Assembly: GCA_948099385.1 (NCBI GenBank)
Contig: CANUEZ040000205.1
Coordinates: forward strand, 2,046,001 to 2,110,000
Direction of reading: 5' to 3'
Source: Fasciola hepatica
Taxonomy: Eukaryota; Platyhelminthes; Trematoda; Plagiorchiida; Fasciolidae
DNA: 64,000 nt
Below the pieces are notes generated by a model. It was not told the origin of the DNA, made no database searches, and saw nothing but the letters and a program-made list of their open reading frames with translations. The translations under genes and the position numbers were made by a program. This document shows, one piece after another, positions 38,355 through 52,613 of the stretch (positions are counted from its first letter, which is position 1; each line of letters starts with the position of its first letter).

Positions 38355-41300
38355 TTGAAATGCATGGAAGCACTCATTGTACAGCTGTTTCATCCTTGTT
38401 CGGACTCGACTCATCAGCAGTGCACATCGATCGAGCAACCACGGGCACTCCAACAACCGCTGAACCATTGTGAATCGAACAACTTAACAACACAAGGCTA
38501 TCCGGCACAGCTATCAACGCTTTGTTTAACATCTACACTACATTATATGGCACACCTCTTAAACTGGCTTCAAATTTGAATGGTAACAACAAGCTTCGCG
38601 CACACCGATCGACTCCTATGATGGATGAATTCTCTGTAGGGGCCTAAGTACAACCAACGCATTCCCAAATAATAAACCTACACAGCTTCCTTACTATGCA
38701 TGCAATTGATTAGTAGTAGGAGATTAGATTAGATTAGATTAGAATAGATTTGTATAATATGATTGATCATGCAGCTTGAACGCTCAACTGAGCATTGAAA
38801 TCCATGGAAGCACTCACTGTACAGCTGTTTCTTCCTTGTTCGGACTCGACTCATCAGCAGTGCACATCGACCGAGCAACCACGGGGACTCCAACAACCGC
38901 TGAACCATTGTGAATCGAACAACTTAACAACACAAGGCTATCCGGCATAGCTATCAACGCTTTGTTCAACATCTACACTACATCATATATAGCACCCTTC
39001 CCAAACTGGCTTCAAATTTGAATGGTCACAACCAGCTTCGCGCACACCGATCGACACCTATGATGGATGACTTCTCTGTAGGGGCCTAAGTACAACCAAC
39101 GCATTCCCAAATAATAAACCTACACAGCTTCCTTACTATGCATGCAATTGATTAGTAGTAGGAGATTAGATTAGATTAGATTAGAATAGATTTGTATAAT
39201 ATGATTGATCATGCAGCTTGAACGCTCAACTGAGCATTGAAATGCATGGAAGCACTCACTGTACAGCTGTTTCTTCCTTGTTCGGACTCGACTCATCAGC
39301 AGTGCACATCGACCGAGCAACCACGGGGACTACAACAACCGCCGAACCATTGTGAATCGAACAACTTAACAACACAAGGCTATCCGGGATCGCTATCAAC
39401 GCTTTGTTCAACATCTACACTACATCATATAGCACCCTTCCCAAACTGGCTTCAAATTTCAATGGTAACAACCAGCTTCACGCACACCGATCCACTCCTA
39501 TGATGGATGACTTCTCTGTAGGGGCCTAAGTACAACCAACGCATTCCCAAATAAAAAACATACACAGCTTCCTTACTATGCATGCAATTGAATAATAGTA
39601 GGAAATTAAATTAGATTGGATTAGATTAGAATAGATTTGTATAATATGATTGATCATGCAGCTTGAACGCTCAACTGAGCATTGAAATCCATGGAAGCAC
39701 TCGGTGTACAGCTGTTTCATCCTTGTTCGGACTCGACTCATCAGCAGTGCGTATCGACCGAGCAACCACGGGCACTCCAACAACCGCTGAACCATTGTGA
39801 ATCGAACAACTTAACAACACAAGGCTATCCAGGATCGCTATCAACGCTTTGTTCAACATCTACACTACATCATATAGCACCCTTCCCAAACTGGCTTCAA
39901 ATTTGAATGGTAACAACCAGCTTCGCGCACACCGATCGACTCCTATGATGGATGACTTCTCTGTAGGGGCCTAAGTACAACCAACGCATTCCCAAATGAT
40001 AAACCTACACAGCTTCCTTACTATGCATGCAATTGATTAGTAGTAGGAGATTAGATTAGATTATATTAGATTAGAATAGATTTGTATAATATGATTGTTC
40101 ATGCAGCTTGAACGCTCAACTGAGCATTGAAATCCATGGAAGCACTCATTGTACAGCTATTTCATCCTTGTTCGGACTCGACTCATCAGCAGTGCACATC
40201 GACCGAGCAACCACGGGGACTCCAACAACCGCTGAACCATTGTGAATCGAACAACGTAACAACACAAGGCTATCCGGGATCGCTATCAACGCTTTGTTCA
40301 ACATCTACACTACATCATATAGCACCGTTCCCAAACTGGCTTCAAATTTGAATGGTAACAACCAGCTTCGCGCACACCGATCGACTCCTATGATGGATGA
40401 CTTCTCTGTAGGGGCCTAAGTACAACCAACGCATTCCCAAATGAAAATCCTACACAGCTTCCTCACTATGAATACATCTGTGTATTAGTAGGAGATTAGT
40501 TTATATTAGATTAGAATACATTTGTATAATATGATTGATCATGCAGCTTGAACGCTCAACTGAGCATTGAAATGCATGGAAGCACTCACTGTACAGCTGT
40601 TTCATCCTTGTTCGGACTCGACTCATCAGCAGTGCACATCGACCGAGCAACCACGGGCACTCCAACAACCGCTGAACCATTGTGAATCGAACAACTGAAC
40701 AACACAAGGCTATCCGGGATCGCTATCAACGCTTTGTTCAACATCTACACTACATGATTTAGCACAATTCCCAAACTGGCTTCAAATCTCAATGGTAACA
40801 ACCAGCTTCACGCACACCGATCCACTCCTATGATGGATGACTTCTCTGTAGGGGCTTAAGTACAACCAACGCATTCCCAAATGATAAACCTACACAGCTT
40901 CCTTACTATGCATGCAATTGATTAGTAGTGGGAGATTAGATTAGATTAGATTAGATTAGATTTGTATAATATGATTGATCATGCAGCTTGAACGCTCAAC
41001 TGAGCATTGAAATCCATGGAAGCACTCACTGTACAGCTGTTTCATCCTTGTTCGGACTCGACTCATCAGCAGTGAACATCGACCGAGCAACCACGGGCAC
41101 TCCAACAACCGCTGAACCATTGTGAATCGAACAACTCAACAACACAAGGCTATCCGAGATCGCTATCAACGCTTTGTTCAACATCTACACTACATCATAT
41201 AGCACCCTTCCCAAACTGGCTTCAAATTTGAATGGTAACAACCAGCTTCGCGCACACCGATCAACTCCTATGATGGATGACTTCTCTGTAGGGGCCTAAG

Positions 41301-42758
41301 TACAACCAACGCATTCCCAAATGATGAACCTACACAGCTTCCTTACTATGCATGCAATTGTTTAGTAGTAGGAGATTAGATTAGATTAGATTAGATTAGA
41401 ATAGATTTGTATAATATGATTGATCATGCAGCTTGAACGCTCAACTGAGCATTGAAATCCATGGGAGCGCTCATTGTACAGCTGTTTCATCATTGTTCGG
41501 ACTCGACTCATCAGCAGTGCACATCGACCAAGCAACCACGGGCACTCCAACAACCGCTGAACCATTGTGAATCGAACAACTTAACAATACAAGGCTATCC
41601 GGGATCGCTATCAACGCTTTGTTCAACATCTACACTACATGATTTAGCACACTTCCCAAACTGGCTTCAAATTTGAATGGTAACAACCAGCTTCGCGCAC
41701 ACCGATCGACTCTTATGATGGATGACTTCTCTGTAGGGGCCTACGTACAACCAACGCATTCCCAAATGATAAACCTACACAGCTTCCTTACTATGCATGC
41801 AATTGATTGGTAGTAGGAGATTAGATTAGATTAGATTAGAATAGATTTGTATAATATGATTGATCATGCAGCTTGAACGCTCAACTGAGCATTGAAATAC
41901 ATGGATGCACTCACTGTACAGCTGTTTCATCCTTGTTCGGACTCGACTCATCAGCAGTGCACATCGACCGAGCAACCACGGGGACTCCAACAACCGCTGA
42001 ACCATTGTGAATCGAACAACTTAACAACACAAGGCTATCCGGGATCGCTATCAACGCTTTGTTCAACATCTACACTACATCATATATAGCACCCTTCCCA
42101 AACTGGCTTCAAATTTGAATGGTAACAACCAGCTTCGCGCACACCGATCGACTCCTATGATGGATGACTTTTCTGTAGGGGCCTTCATACAACCAACGCA
42201 TTCCCAAATGATAAACCTACACAGCTTCCTTACTATGCATGCAATTGATTAGTAGTAGGAGTTTAGATTAGATTAGATTAGAATAGATTTGTATAATATG
42301 ATTGATCATGCAGCTTGAACACTCAACTGAGCATTGAATTCCATGGGTGCGGTCATTGTACAGCTGTTTCATCATTGTTCGGACTCGACTCATCAGCAGT
42401 GCACATCGACCGAGCAACCACGGGCACTCCAACAACCGCTGAACCATTGTGAATCGAACAACTTAACAACACAAGGCTATCCGGGATCGCTATCAACGCT
42501 TTGTTCAACATCTACACTACATGATTTAGCACACTTCCCAAACTGGCTTCAAATTTGAATGGTAACAACCAGCTTTGCGCACACCGATCGACTCCTATGA
42601 TGGATGACTTCTCTGTAGGGGCCTAAATTCAACCAACTCATTCCCAAATGATAAACCTACACAGCTTCCTTACTATGCATGCAATTGATTAGTAGTAGGA
42701 GATTAGATTAGATTTGTATAATATGATTGATCGTGCTGCTTGAACTCTCAACTGAGCA
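38355..42758 (+). repeat. Satellite block K: mixed monomers
   Basis: Markers are at 38355, 38795, 39237, 39682, 40127, 40567, 41007, 41452, 41892, 42334 and 42759. The monomer at 38,355 has ctttgtttaacatc with cctcttaaactgg, a type seen near 10.6, 12.4, 18.6, 22.2 and 23.9 kb. The monomer at 40,127 ends in the alternative hairpin tail. The tail near 39,550-39,625 is unusually degraded (aaataaaaaacatac, gaataatagtaggaaatt). I see no clear higher-order period here. Confidence 0.85.
40471..40486. repeat. Alternative tail hairpin AATACA-TCTG-TGTATT
   Basis: This is the third copy of the alternative tail, identical to 25,897-25,912 in stem and loop, with the same atgaaaatcctacac upstream. It lies 14.6 kb from the first copy. 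Confidence 0.8.
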
Positions 42759-45700
42759 TTGAAATCCATGGAAGCACTCACTGTACAGCTGTTTCATCCT
42801 TGTTCGGACTCGACTCATCAGCAGTGCACATCGATCGAGCAACCACGGGGACTCCAACAACCGCTGAACCATTGTGAATCGAACAACTTAACAACACAAG
42901 GCTATCCGGGATGGCTATCAACGCTTTGTTCAACATCTACACTACATCATATAGCACCCTTCCCAAACTGGCTTCAAATTTGAATGGTAACAACAAGCTT
43001 CCCGCACACCGATCAACTCCTATGATGGATGACTTCTCTGTAGGGGCCTAAGTACAACCAACGCATTCCCAAATGATAAACCTACACAGCTTCCTTACTA
43101 TGCATGCAATTGATTAGTAGTAGGAGATTAGATTAGATTAGATTAGATTAGATTAGATTAGATTTGTATAATATGATTGATCATGCTGCTTGAAAGCTCA
43201 ACTGAGCATTGAAATCCATGGAAGCACTCACTGTACAGCTGTTTCATCCTTGTTCGGACTCGACTCATCAGCAGTGCACATCGATCGAGCAACCACGGGG
43301 ACTCCAACAACCGCTGAACCATTGTGAATCGAACAACTTAACAACACAAGGCTATCCGGGATGGCTATCAACGCTTTGTTCAACATCTACACTACATCAT
43401 ATAGCACCCTTCCCAAACTGGCTTCAAATTTGAATGGTAACAACAAGCTTCCCGCACACCGATCCACTCCTATGATGGATGACTTCTCTGTAGGGGCCTA
43501 AGTACAACCAACGCATTCCCAAATGAAAAACCTACACAGCTTCCTTACTATGCATGCAATTGATTAGTAGTAGGAGATTAGATTAGATTAGATTAGAATA
43601 GATTTGTATAATATGATTGATCATGCAGCTTGAACGCTCAACTGAGCATTGAAATCCATGGAAGCACTCACTGTACAGCTGTTTCATCCTTGTTCGGACT
43701 CGACTCATCAGCAGTGCACATCGACCGAGCAACCACGGGGACTCCAACAACCGCTGAACCATTGTGAATCGAACAAATTAACAATACAAGGCTATCCGGG
43801 ATGCCTATCAACGCTTTGTTCAACATCTACACTACATCATATAGCACCCTTCCCAAACTGGTTTCAAATTTGAATGGTAACAACCAGCTTCACGCACACC
43901 GATCCACTCCTATGATGGATGACTTCTCTGTAGGGGCCTAAGTACAACCAACGCTTTCCCAAATGATAAACATACAGAGCCTCCTTACTATGCATGCAAT
44001 TGATTAGTAGTAGGAGATTAGATTAGATTAGATTAGATTAGATCAGATTAGATTTGTATAATATTTTTGACCATGCAGCTTGAACGCTCAACTGAGCATT
44101 GAAATCCATGGAAGCACTCACTGTACAGCTGTTTCATCCTTGTTCGGACTCGACTCATCAGCAGTGCACATCGACCGAGCAACCACGGGGACTCCAACAA
44201 CCGCTGAACCATTGTGAATCGAACAACTTAACAATACAAGGCTATCCGGGATCGCTATCAACGCTTTGTTCAACATCTACACTACATGATATAGCACCCT
44301 TCCCAAACTGGCTTCAAATTTGAATGGTAACAACAAGCTTCCCGCACACCGATCCACTCCTATGATGGATGACTTCTCTGTAGGGGCCTAAGTACAATCA
44401 ACGCATTCCCAAATGATAAACCTACACAGCTTCCTTACTATGCATGCAATTGATTAGTAGTAGGAGATTAGATTAGATTAGATTAGAATAGATTTGTATA
44501 ATATGATTGATCATGCAGCTTGAACGCTCAACTGAGCATTGAAATCCATGGAAGCACTCACTGTACAGCTGTTTCATCCTTGTTCGGACTCGACTCATCA
44601 GCAGTGCACATCGACCGAGCAACCACGGGCACTCCAACAACCGCTGAACCATTGTGAATCGAACAAATTAACAATACAAGGCTATCCGGGATGGCTATCA
44701 ACGCTTTGTTCAACATCTACACTACATCATATAGCACCCTTCACAAACTGGCCTCAAATTTGAATGGTAACAACCAGCTTCACGCACACCGATCCACTCC
44801 TATGATGGATGACTTCTCTGTAGGGGCCTAAGTACAACCAACGCTTTCCCAAATGATAAACCTACAGAGCCTCCTTTCTATGCATGCAATTGATTAGTAG
44901 TAGGAGATTAGATTAGATTAGATTAGATTAGATCAGATTAGATTTGTATAATATGTTTGACCATGCAGCTTGAACGCTCAACTGAGCATTGAAATCCATG
45001 GAAGCACTCACTGTACAGCTGTTTCATCCTTGTTCGGACTCGACTCATCAGCAGTGCACATCGACCGAGCAACCACGGGGACTCCAACAACCGCTGAACC
45101 ATTGTGAATCGAACAAATTAACAATACAAGGCTATCCGGGATGGCTATCAACGCTTTGTTCAACATCTACACTACATGATATAGCACCCTTCACAAACTG
45201 GCTTCAAATTTGAATGGTAACAACCAGCTTCACGCACACCGATCCACTCCTATGATGGATGACTTCTCTGTAGGGGCCTAAGTACAACCAACGCTTTCCC
45301 AAATGATAAACCTACAGAGCCTCCTTACTATGCATGCAATTGATTAGTATAGGAGATTAGATTAGATTTGTATAATATGATTGATCGTGCTGCTTGAACT
45401 CTCAACTGAGCATTGAAATCCATGGAAGCACTCACTGTACAGCTGTTTCATCCTTGTTCGGACTCGACTCATCAGCAGTGCCCATCGACCGAACAACCAC
45501 GGGGACTACAACAACCGCTGAACCATTGTGAATCGAACAACTTAACAACACAAGGCTATCCGGCATAGCTATCAACGCTTTGTTCAACATCTACACTACA
45601 TCATATGTAGCACCCTTCCCAAACTGGCTTCAAATTTGAATGGTAACAACCAGCTTCGCGCACACCGATCCACTCCTATGATGGATGACTTCTGTGTGGG

Positions 45701-48029
45701 GGCCGAAGTACAACCAACGCATTCCCAAATGATAAACCTACACAGCTTCCTTACTATGCATGCAATTGATTAGTAGTGGGAGATTAGATTAGATTAGATT
45801 AGATTAGATTAGATTTGTATAATATGATTGATCATGCTGCTTGAAAGCTCAACTGAGCATTGAAATCCATGGAAGCACTCACTGTACAGCTGTTTCATCC
45901 TTGTTCGGACTCGACTCATCAGCAGTGCACATCGACCGAGCAACCACGGGGACTCCAACAACCGCTGAACCATTGTGAATCGAACAAATTAACAATACAA
46001 GGCTATCCGGGATCGCTATCAACGCTTTGTTCAACATCTACACTACATGATATAGCACCCTTCACAAACTGGCTTCAAATTTGAATGGTAACAACCAGCT
46101 TCACGCACACCGATCCACTCCTATGATGGATGACTTCTCTGTAGGGGCCTAAGTACAACCAACGCTTTCCCAAATGATAAACCTACAGAGCCTCCTTACT
46201 ATGCATGCAATTGATTAGTAGTAGGAGATTAGATTAGATTAGATTAGATTAGATCAGAGTAGATTTGTATAATATGTTTGACCATGCAGCTTGAACGCTC
46301 AACTGAGCATTGAAATCCATGGAAGCACTCACTGTACAGCTGTTTCATCCTTGTTCGGACTCGACTCATCAGCAGTGCACATCGACCGAGCAACCACGGG
46401 GACTCCAACAACCGCTGAACCATTGTGAATTGAACAACTTAACAACACAAGGCTATCCGGGATGGCTATCAACGCTTTGTTCAACATCTACACTACATCA
46501 TATAGCACCCTTCCCAAACTGGCTTCAAATTTGAATGGTAACAACAAGCTTCGCGCACACCGATCAACTCCCATGATGGATGACATCTCTGTAGGGGCAT
46601 AAGTACAACCAACGCATTCCCAAATGAACAACCTACACAGCTTCCTTTCTATGCAGGCAATTGATTAGTAGTAGGAGATTAGATTAGATTAGAATAGATT
46701 TGTATAATATGATTGATCATGCAGCTTGAACGCTCAACTGAGCATTGAAATGCATGGAAGCACTCACTGTACAGCTGTTTCATCATTGTTCGGACTCGAC
46801 TCATCAGCAGTGCACATCGACCGAGCAACCACGGGCACTCCAACAACCGCTGAACCATTGTGAATCGAACAACTTAACAACACAAGGCTCTCCGGGATCG
46901 CTATCAACGCTTTGTTCAACATCTACACTACATCATATAGCACCCTTCCCAAACTGGCCTCAAATTTGAATGGTAACAACCAGCTTCGCGCACACCGATC
47001 GACTCCTATGATGGATGACTTCTCTGTAGGGGCCTACATACAACCAACGAATTCCCAAATGATAAACCTACACAGCTTCCTTACTATGCATGCAATTGAT
47101 TAGTAGTAGGAGATTAGATTAGATTTGTATAATATGATTGATCGTGCTGCTTGAACTCTCAACTGAGCATTGAAATCCATGGAAGCACTCACTGTACAGC
47201 TGTTTCATCCTTGTTCGGACTCGACTCATCAGCAGTGCCCATCGACCGAACAACCACGGGGACTACAACAACCGCTGAACCATTGTGAATCGAACAACTT
47301 AACAACACAAGGCTATCCGGGATCGCTATCAACGCTTTGTTCAACATCTACACTACATCATATAGCACCCTTCCCAAACTGGCCTCAAATTTGAATGGTA
47401 ACAACCAGCTTCGCGCACACCGATCCACTCCTATGATGGATGACTTCTCTGTAGGGGCCTTAGTACAACCAACGCATTCCCAAATGATAAACCTACACAG
47501 CTTCCTTTCTATGCATGCAATTGATTAGTAGTAGGAGATTAGATTAGATTAGATTAGAATAGATTTGTATAATATGATTGATCATGCAGCTTGAACGCTC
47601 AACTGAGCATTGAAATCCATGGAAGCACTCACTGTACAGCTGGTTCATCCTTGTTCGGACTCGACTCATCAGCAGTGCACATCGACCGAGCAACCACGGG
47701 CACTCCAACAACCGCTGAACCATTGTGAATCGAACAACTTAGCAATACAAGGCTATCCGGCATAGCTATCAACGCTTTGTTCAACATCTACACTACATCA
47801 TATATAGCACCCTTCCCAAACTGGCTTCAAATTTGAATGGTAACAACCAGCTTCGCGCACACCGATCCACTCCTATGATGGATGACTTCTCTGTAGGGGC
47901 CTAAGTACAACCAACGCATTCCCAAATGATAAACCTACACAGCTTACTTACTATGCATGCAATTGATTAGTAGTAGGAGATTAGATTAGATTAGATTAAA
48001 TTAGATCAGATTAGATTTGTATAATATGT
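42759..48029 (+). repeat. Satellite block L: agatcagattag subfamily, ~890-bp dimer order
   Basis: Markers are at 42759, 43209, 43649, 44099, 44539, 44989, 45413, 45860, 46310, 46745, 47170, 47610 and 48062. Several units have gaacaaattaacaatac, acagagcctcctt (near 43,975, 44,865, 45,315, 46,186), the tract variant agatcagattag and tttgaccatgc. Types alternate at about 890 bp (43,649/44,539 and 44,099/44,989). Three contracted units, with spacings of 424-425 bp, end just before 42,759, 45,413 and 47,170. Confidence 0.87.
43126..43160. repeat. Longest perfect (GATTA)7 tract
   Basis: Seven perfect GATTA units run without the gaata spacer directly into gatttg. The next marker is at 43,209, 450 bp after the previous one. 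Equal-length tracts (seven units followed by gaata) occur at 51,098-51,132 and in its duplicate at 57,345-57,379. Confidence 0.9.
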
Positions 48030-50620
48030 TTGATCATGCAGCTTGAACGCTCAACTGAGCATTGAAATCCATGGAAGCACTCAGTGTACAGCTGTTTCAT
48101 CCTTGTTCGGACTCGACTCATCAGCAGTGCACATCGACCGAGCAACCACGGGCACTCCAACAACCGCTGAACCATTGTGAATCGAACAACTTAACAATAC
48201 AAGGCTATCCGGGATGGCTATCAACGCTTTGTTCAATATCTACACTACATGATATAGCACTCTTCCCAAACTGGCTTCAAATTTGAATGGTAACAACAAG
48301 CTTCGCGCACACCGATCCACTCATATGATGGATGACTTCTCTGTAGGAGCCTAAGTACAACCAACGCATTCCCAAATGATAAACCTACACAGCTTCCTTA
48401 CTATGCATGCAATTGATTAGTAGTAGGAGATTAGATTAGATTAGATTAGATTAGATTAGAATAGATTTGTATAATATGATTGATCATGCAGCTTGAACGC
48501 TCAACTGAGCATTGAAATCCATGGAAGCACTCGCTGTACAGCTGTTTCATCCTTGTTCGGACTCGACTCATCAGCAGTGAACATCGACCGAGCAACCACG
48601 GGGACTCCAACAACCGCTGAACCATTGTGAATCGAACAACTTAACAACACAAGGCTATCCGGGATCGATATCAACGCTTTGTTCAACATCTACACTACAT
48701 CATATAGCACCGTTCCCAAACTGGCATCAAATTTCAATGGTAACAACCAGCTTCACGCACACCGATCCACTCCTATGATGGATGACTTCTCTGTAGGGGC
48801 CTAAGTACAACCAACGCATTCCCAAATGATAAACCTACACAGCTTCCTTACTATGCATGCAATTGATTAGTAGTAGGAGATTAGATGAGATTAGATTAGA
48901 TTAGAATAGATTTGTATAATATGATTGATCATGCAGCTTGAACGCTCAACTGAGCATTGAAATCCATGGAAGCACTCAGTGTACAGCTGTTTCATCCTTG
49001 TTCGGACTCGACTCATCAGCAGTGCACATCGACCGAGCAACCACGGGCACTCCAACAACCGGTGAAACATTGTGAATCAAACAACTTAACAACACAAGGC
49101 TATCCGGGATCGCTATCAACGCTTTGTTCAACATCTACACTACATCATATGTAGCACCCTTCCCAAACTGGCTTCAAATTTGAATGGTAACAACCAGCTT
49201 CGCGCACACCGATCGACTCCTATGATGGATGACTTCTCTGTAGTGTCCTATGTACAAACAACGCATTCTCTAAAGATAATCCTACACAGCTTCCTTACTA
49301 TGCATGCAATTGATTAGTAGTAGGAGATTAGATTAGATTAGATTAGATTAGATTTGTATAATATGATTGATCATGCAGCTTGAACGCTCAACTGAGCATT
49401 GAAATCCATGGAAGCACTCATTGTACAGCTGTTTCATCCTTGTTCGGACTCGACTCATCAGCAGTGCACATCGACCGAGCAACCACGGGCACTCCAACAA
49501 CCGCTGAACCATTGTGAATCGAACAACTTAACAACACAAGGCTATCCGGGATGGCTATCAACGCTTTGTTCAACATCTACACTACATCATATATAGCACC
49601 CTTCCCAAACTGGCTTCAAATTTCAATGGTAACAACCAGCTTGGCGCACACCGATCGACTCCTATGATGGATGACTTCTCTGTAGGGGCCTAAGTACAAC
49701 CAACGCATTCCCAAATGATAAACCTACACAGCTTACTTACTATGCATGCAATTGATTAGTAGTAGGAGATTAGATTAGATTAGATTAAATTAGATCAGAT
49801 TAGATTTGTATAATATGATTGATCATGCAGCTTGAACGCTCAACTGAGCATTGAAATCCATGGAAGCACTCACTGTACAGCTGTATCATCCTTGTTCGGA
49901 CTCGACTCATCAGCAGTGCACATCGACCGAGCAACCACGGGCACTCCAACAACCGCTGAACCATTGTGAATCGAACAACTTAACAACACAAGGCTATCCG
50001 GGATGCCTATCAACGCTTTGTTCAACATCTACACTACATCATATAGCACCCTTCCCAAACTGGCTTCAAATTTGAATGGTAACAACCAGCTTCGCGCACA
50101 CCGATCAACTCCTATGATGGATGACTTCTCTGTAGGGGCCTAAGTACAACCAACGCATTCCCAAATGAACAACCTACACAGCTTCCTTACTATGCATGCA
50201 ATTGATTAGTAGTAGGAGATTAGATTAGATTAGATTAGAATAGATTTGTATAATATGATTGATCATGCAGCTTGAACGCTCAACTGAGCATTGAAATGCA
50301 TGGAAGCACTCACTGTACAGCTGTTTCATCCTTGTTCGGACTCGACTCATCAGCAGTGCACATCGACCGAGCAACCACGGGCACTCCAACAACCGCTGAA
50401 CCATTGTGAATCGAACAACTTAACAACACAAGGCTATCCGGGATCGCTATCAACGCTTTGTTCAACATCTACACTACATCATATAGCACCCTTCCCAAAC
50501 TGGCTTCAAATTTGAATGGTAACAACCAGCTTCGCGCACACCGATCGACTCCTATGATGGATGACTTCTGTGTAGGGGCCCAAGTACAACCAACGCATTC
50601 CCAAATGATAAACCTACACA

Positions 50621-50680
50621 GATTCGTTACTCTGCATGCATTTGAATAGAAGTAGGAGATTAGGTTACAGTGGATTAGAA
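50621..50680. repeat. Degenerate tail with decayed pentanucleotide tract
   Basis: The tail reads gattcgttactctgcatgc, then tttgaatagaagtagg, and the GATTA tract is reduced to ggttacagtggattag. Near-identical tails occur at 54,199-54,258 (gttagagtgg) and 56,868-56,927. They are the only monomers I saw in which the tract has decayed by substitution and not just changed in copy number. Confidence 0.85.
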
Positions 50681-51097
50681 TAGATTTGTATAATATGATT
50701 GATCATGCAGCTTGAACGCTCAACTGAGCATTGAAATCCATGGAAGCACTCACTGTACAGCTGTTTCATCCTTGTTCGGACTCGACTCATCAGCAGTGCA
50801 CATCGACCGAGCAACCACGGGCACTCCAACAACCGGTGAACCATTGTGAATCGAACAACTTAACAATACAAGGCTATCCGGGATGGCTATCAACGCTTTG
50901 TTCAATATCTACACTACATGATATAGCACTCTTCCCAAACTGGCTTCAAATTTGAATGGTAACAACAAGCTTCGCGCACACCGATCCACTCCTATGATGG
51001 ATGACTTATCTGTAGGAGCCTAAGTACAACCAACGCATTCCCAAATGATAAACCTACACAGCTTCCTTACTATGCATGCAATTGATTAGTAGTAGGA

Positions 51098-51132
51098 GAT
51101 TAGATTAGATTAGATTAGATTAGATTAGATTA
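51098..51132. repeat. (GATTA)7 tract in the longest monomer
   Basis: Seven perfect units followed by gaatagatttg make the spacing from 50,731 to 51,186 the longest in the window at 455 bp. The duplicate block keeps the same tract length at 57,345-57,379. Confidence 0.9.
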
Positions 51133-51720
51133 GAATAGATTTGTATAATATGATTGATCATGCAGCTTGAACGCTCAACTGAGCATTGAAATCCATGGAA
51201 GCACTCACTGTACAGCTGTTTCATCCTTGTTCGGACTCGACTCATCAGCAGTGCACATCGACCGAGCAACCACGGGCACTCCAACAACCGCTGAACCATT
51301 GTGAATCGAACAACTTAACAACACAAGGCTATCCGGGATCGCTATCAACGCTTTGTTCAACATCTACACTACATCATATATAGCACCCTTCCCAAACTGG
51401 CTTCAAATTCGAATGGTAACAACCAGCTTCACGCACACCGATCCACTCCTATGATGGATGACTTCTCTGTAGGGGGCTAAGTACAACCAACGCATTCCCA
51501 AATGATAAACCTACACAGCTTCCTTACTATGCATGCAATTGATTAGTAGTAGGAGATTAGATGAGATTAGATTAGATTAGAATAGATTTGTATAATATGA
51601 TTGATCATGCAGCTTGAACGCTCAACTGAGCATTGAAATCCATGGAAGCACTCACTGTACAGCTGTTTCATCCTTGTTCGGACTCGACTCATCAGCAGTG
51701 CACATCGACCGAGCAACCAC

Positions 51721-51733
51721 GTGAATTTACCTA
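51721..51733. repeat. Block substitution in conserved core (gtgaatttaccta)
   Basis: The invariant core ccacgggcactccaacaacc is replaced by ccacgtgaatttacctacc, about 10 changed bases plus a 1-bp loss, with normal sequence on both sides. A point-mutation series is unlikely. A related event is at 52,614, and both are duplicated 6,247 bp downstream. Confidence 0.85.
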
Positions 51734-52111
51734 CCGGTGAACCATTGTGAATCGAACAACTTAACAACACAAGGCTATCCGGGATCGCTATCAACGCTTT
51801 AGTCAACATCTACACTACGTCATATAGCACCATTCCCAAACTGGCTTCTAATTTGAATGGTAACAACCAGCTTCACGCACACCGATCGACTCCTATGATG
51901 GATGACTTCTCTGTAGGGGCCTAAGTACAACCACCGCATTCCCAAATGAACAACCTACACAGCTTCCTTACTATGCATGCAATTGATTAGTAGTAGGAGA
52001 TTAGATTAGATTAGATTAGATTAGATTAGAATAGATTTGTATAATATGATTGATCATGCAGCTTGAACGCTCAACTGAGCATTGAAATCCATGGAAGCAC
52101 TCACTGTACAG

Positions 52112-52121
52112 AACTTCCATT
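52112..52121. repeat. Block substitution in conserved core (aacttccatt)
   Basis: After ctgtacag the usual ctgtttcatcc is replaced by aacttccatt before tgttcgg, with a 1-bp loss. It lies in the monomer between the two gtgaattta events. The duplicate is at 58,359-58,368. Confidence 0.85.
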
Positions 52122-52613
52122 TTGTTCGGACTCGACTCATCAGCAGTGCACATCGACCGAGCAACCACGGGCACTCCAACAACCGGTGAAACATTGTGAA
52201 TCAAACAACTTAACAACACAAGGCTATCCGGGAGGGCTATCAACGCTTTGTTCAACATCTACACTACATCATATGTAGCACCCTTCCCAAACTGGCTTCA
52301 AATTTCAATGGTAACAACCAGCTTCGCGCACACCGATCGACTCCTATGATGGATGAATTCTCTGTAGTGTCCTGTGTACAAACAACGCATTCCCAAATGA
52401 TAAACCTACACAGCTTCCTTACTATGCATGCAATTGATTAGTAGTACGAGATTAGATTAGATTAGATTAGATTAGATTAGATTTGTATAATATGATTGAT
52501 CCTGCTGCTTGAACGCTCAACTGAGCATTGAAATCCATGGAAGCACTCACTGTACAGCTGTATCATCCTTGTTCGGACTCGACTCATCAGCAGTGCACAT
52601 CGACCGAGCAACC

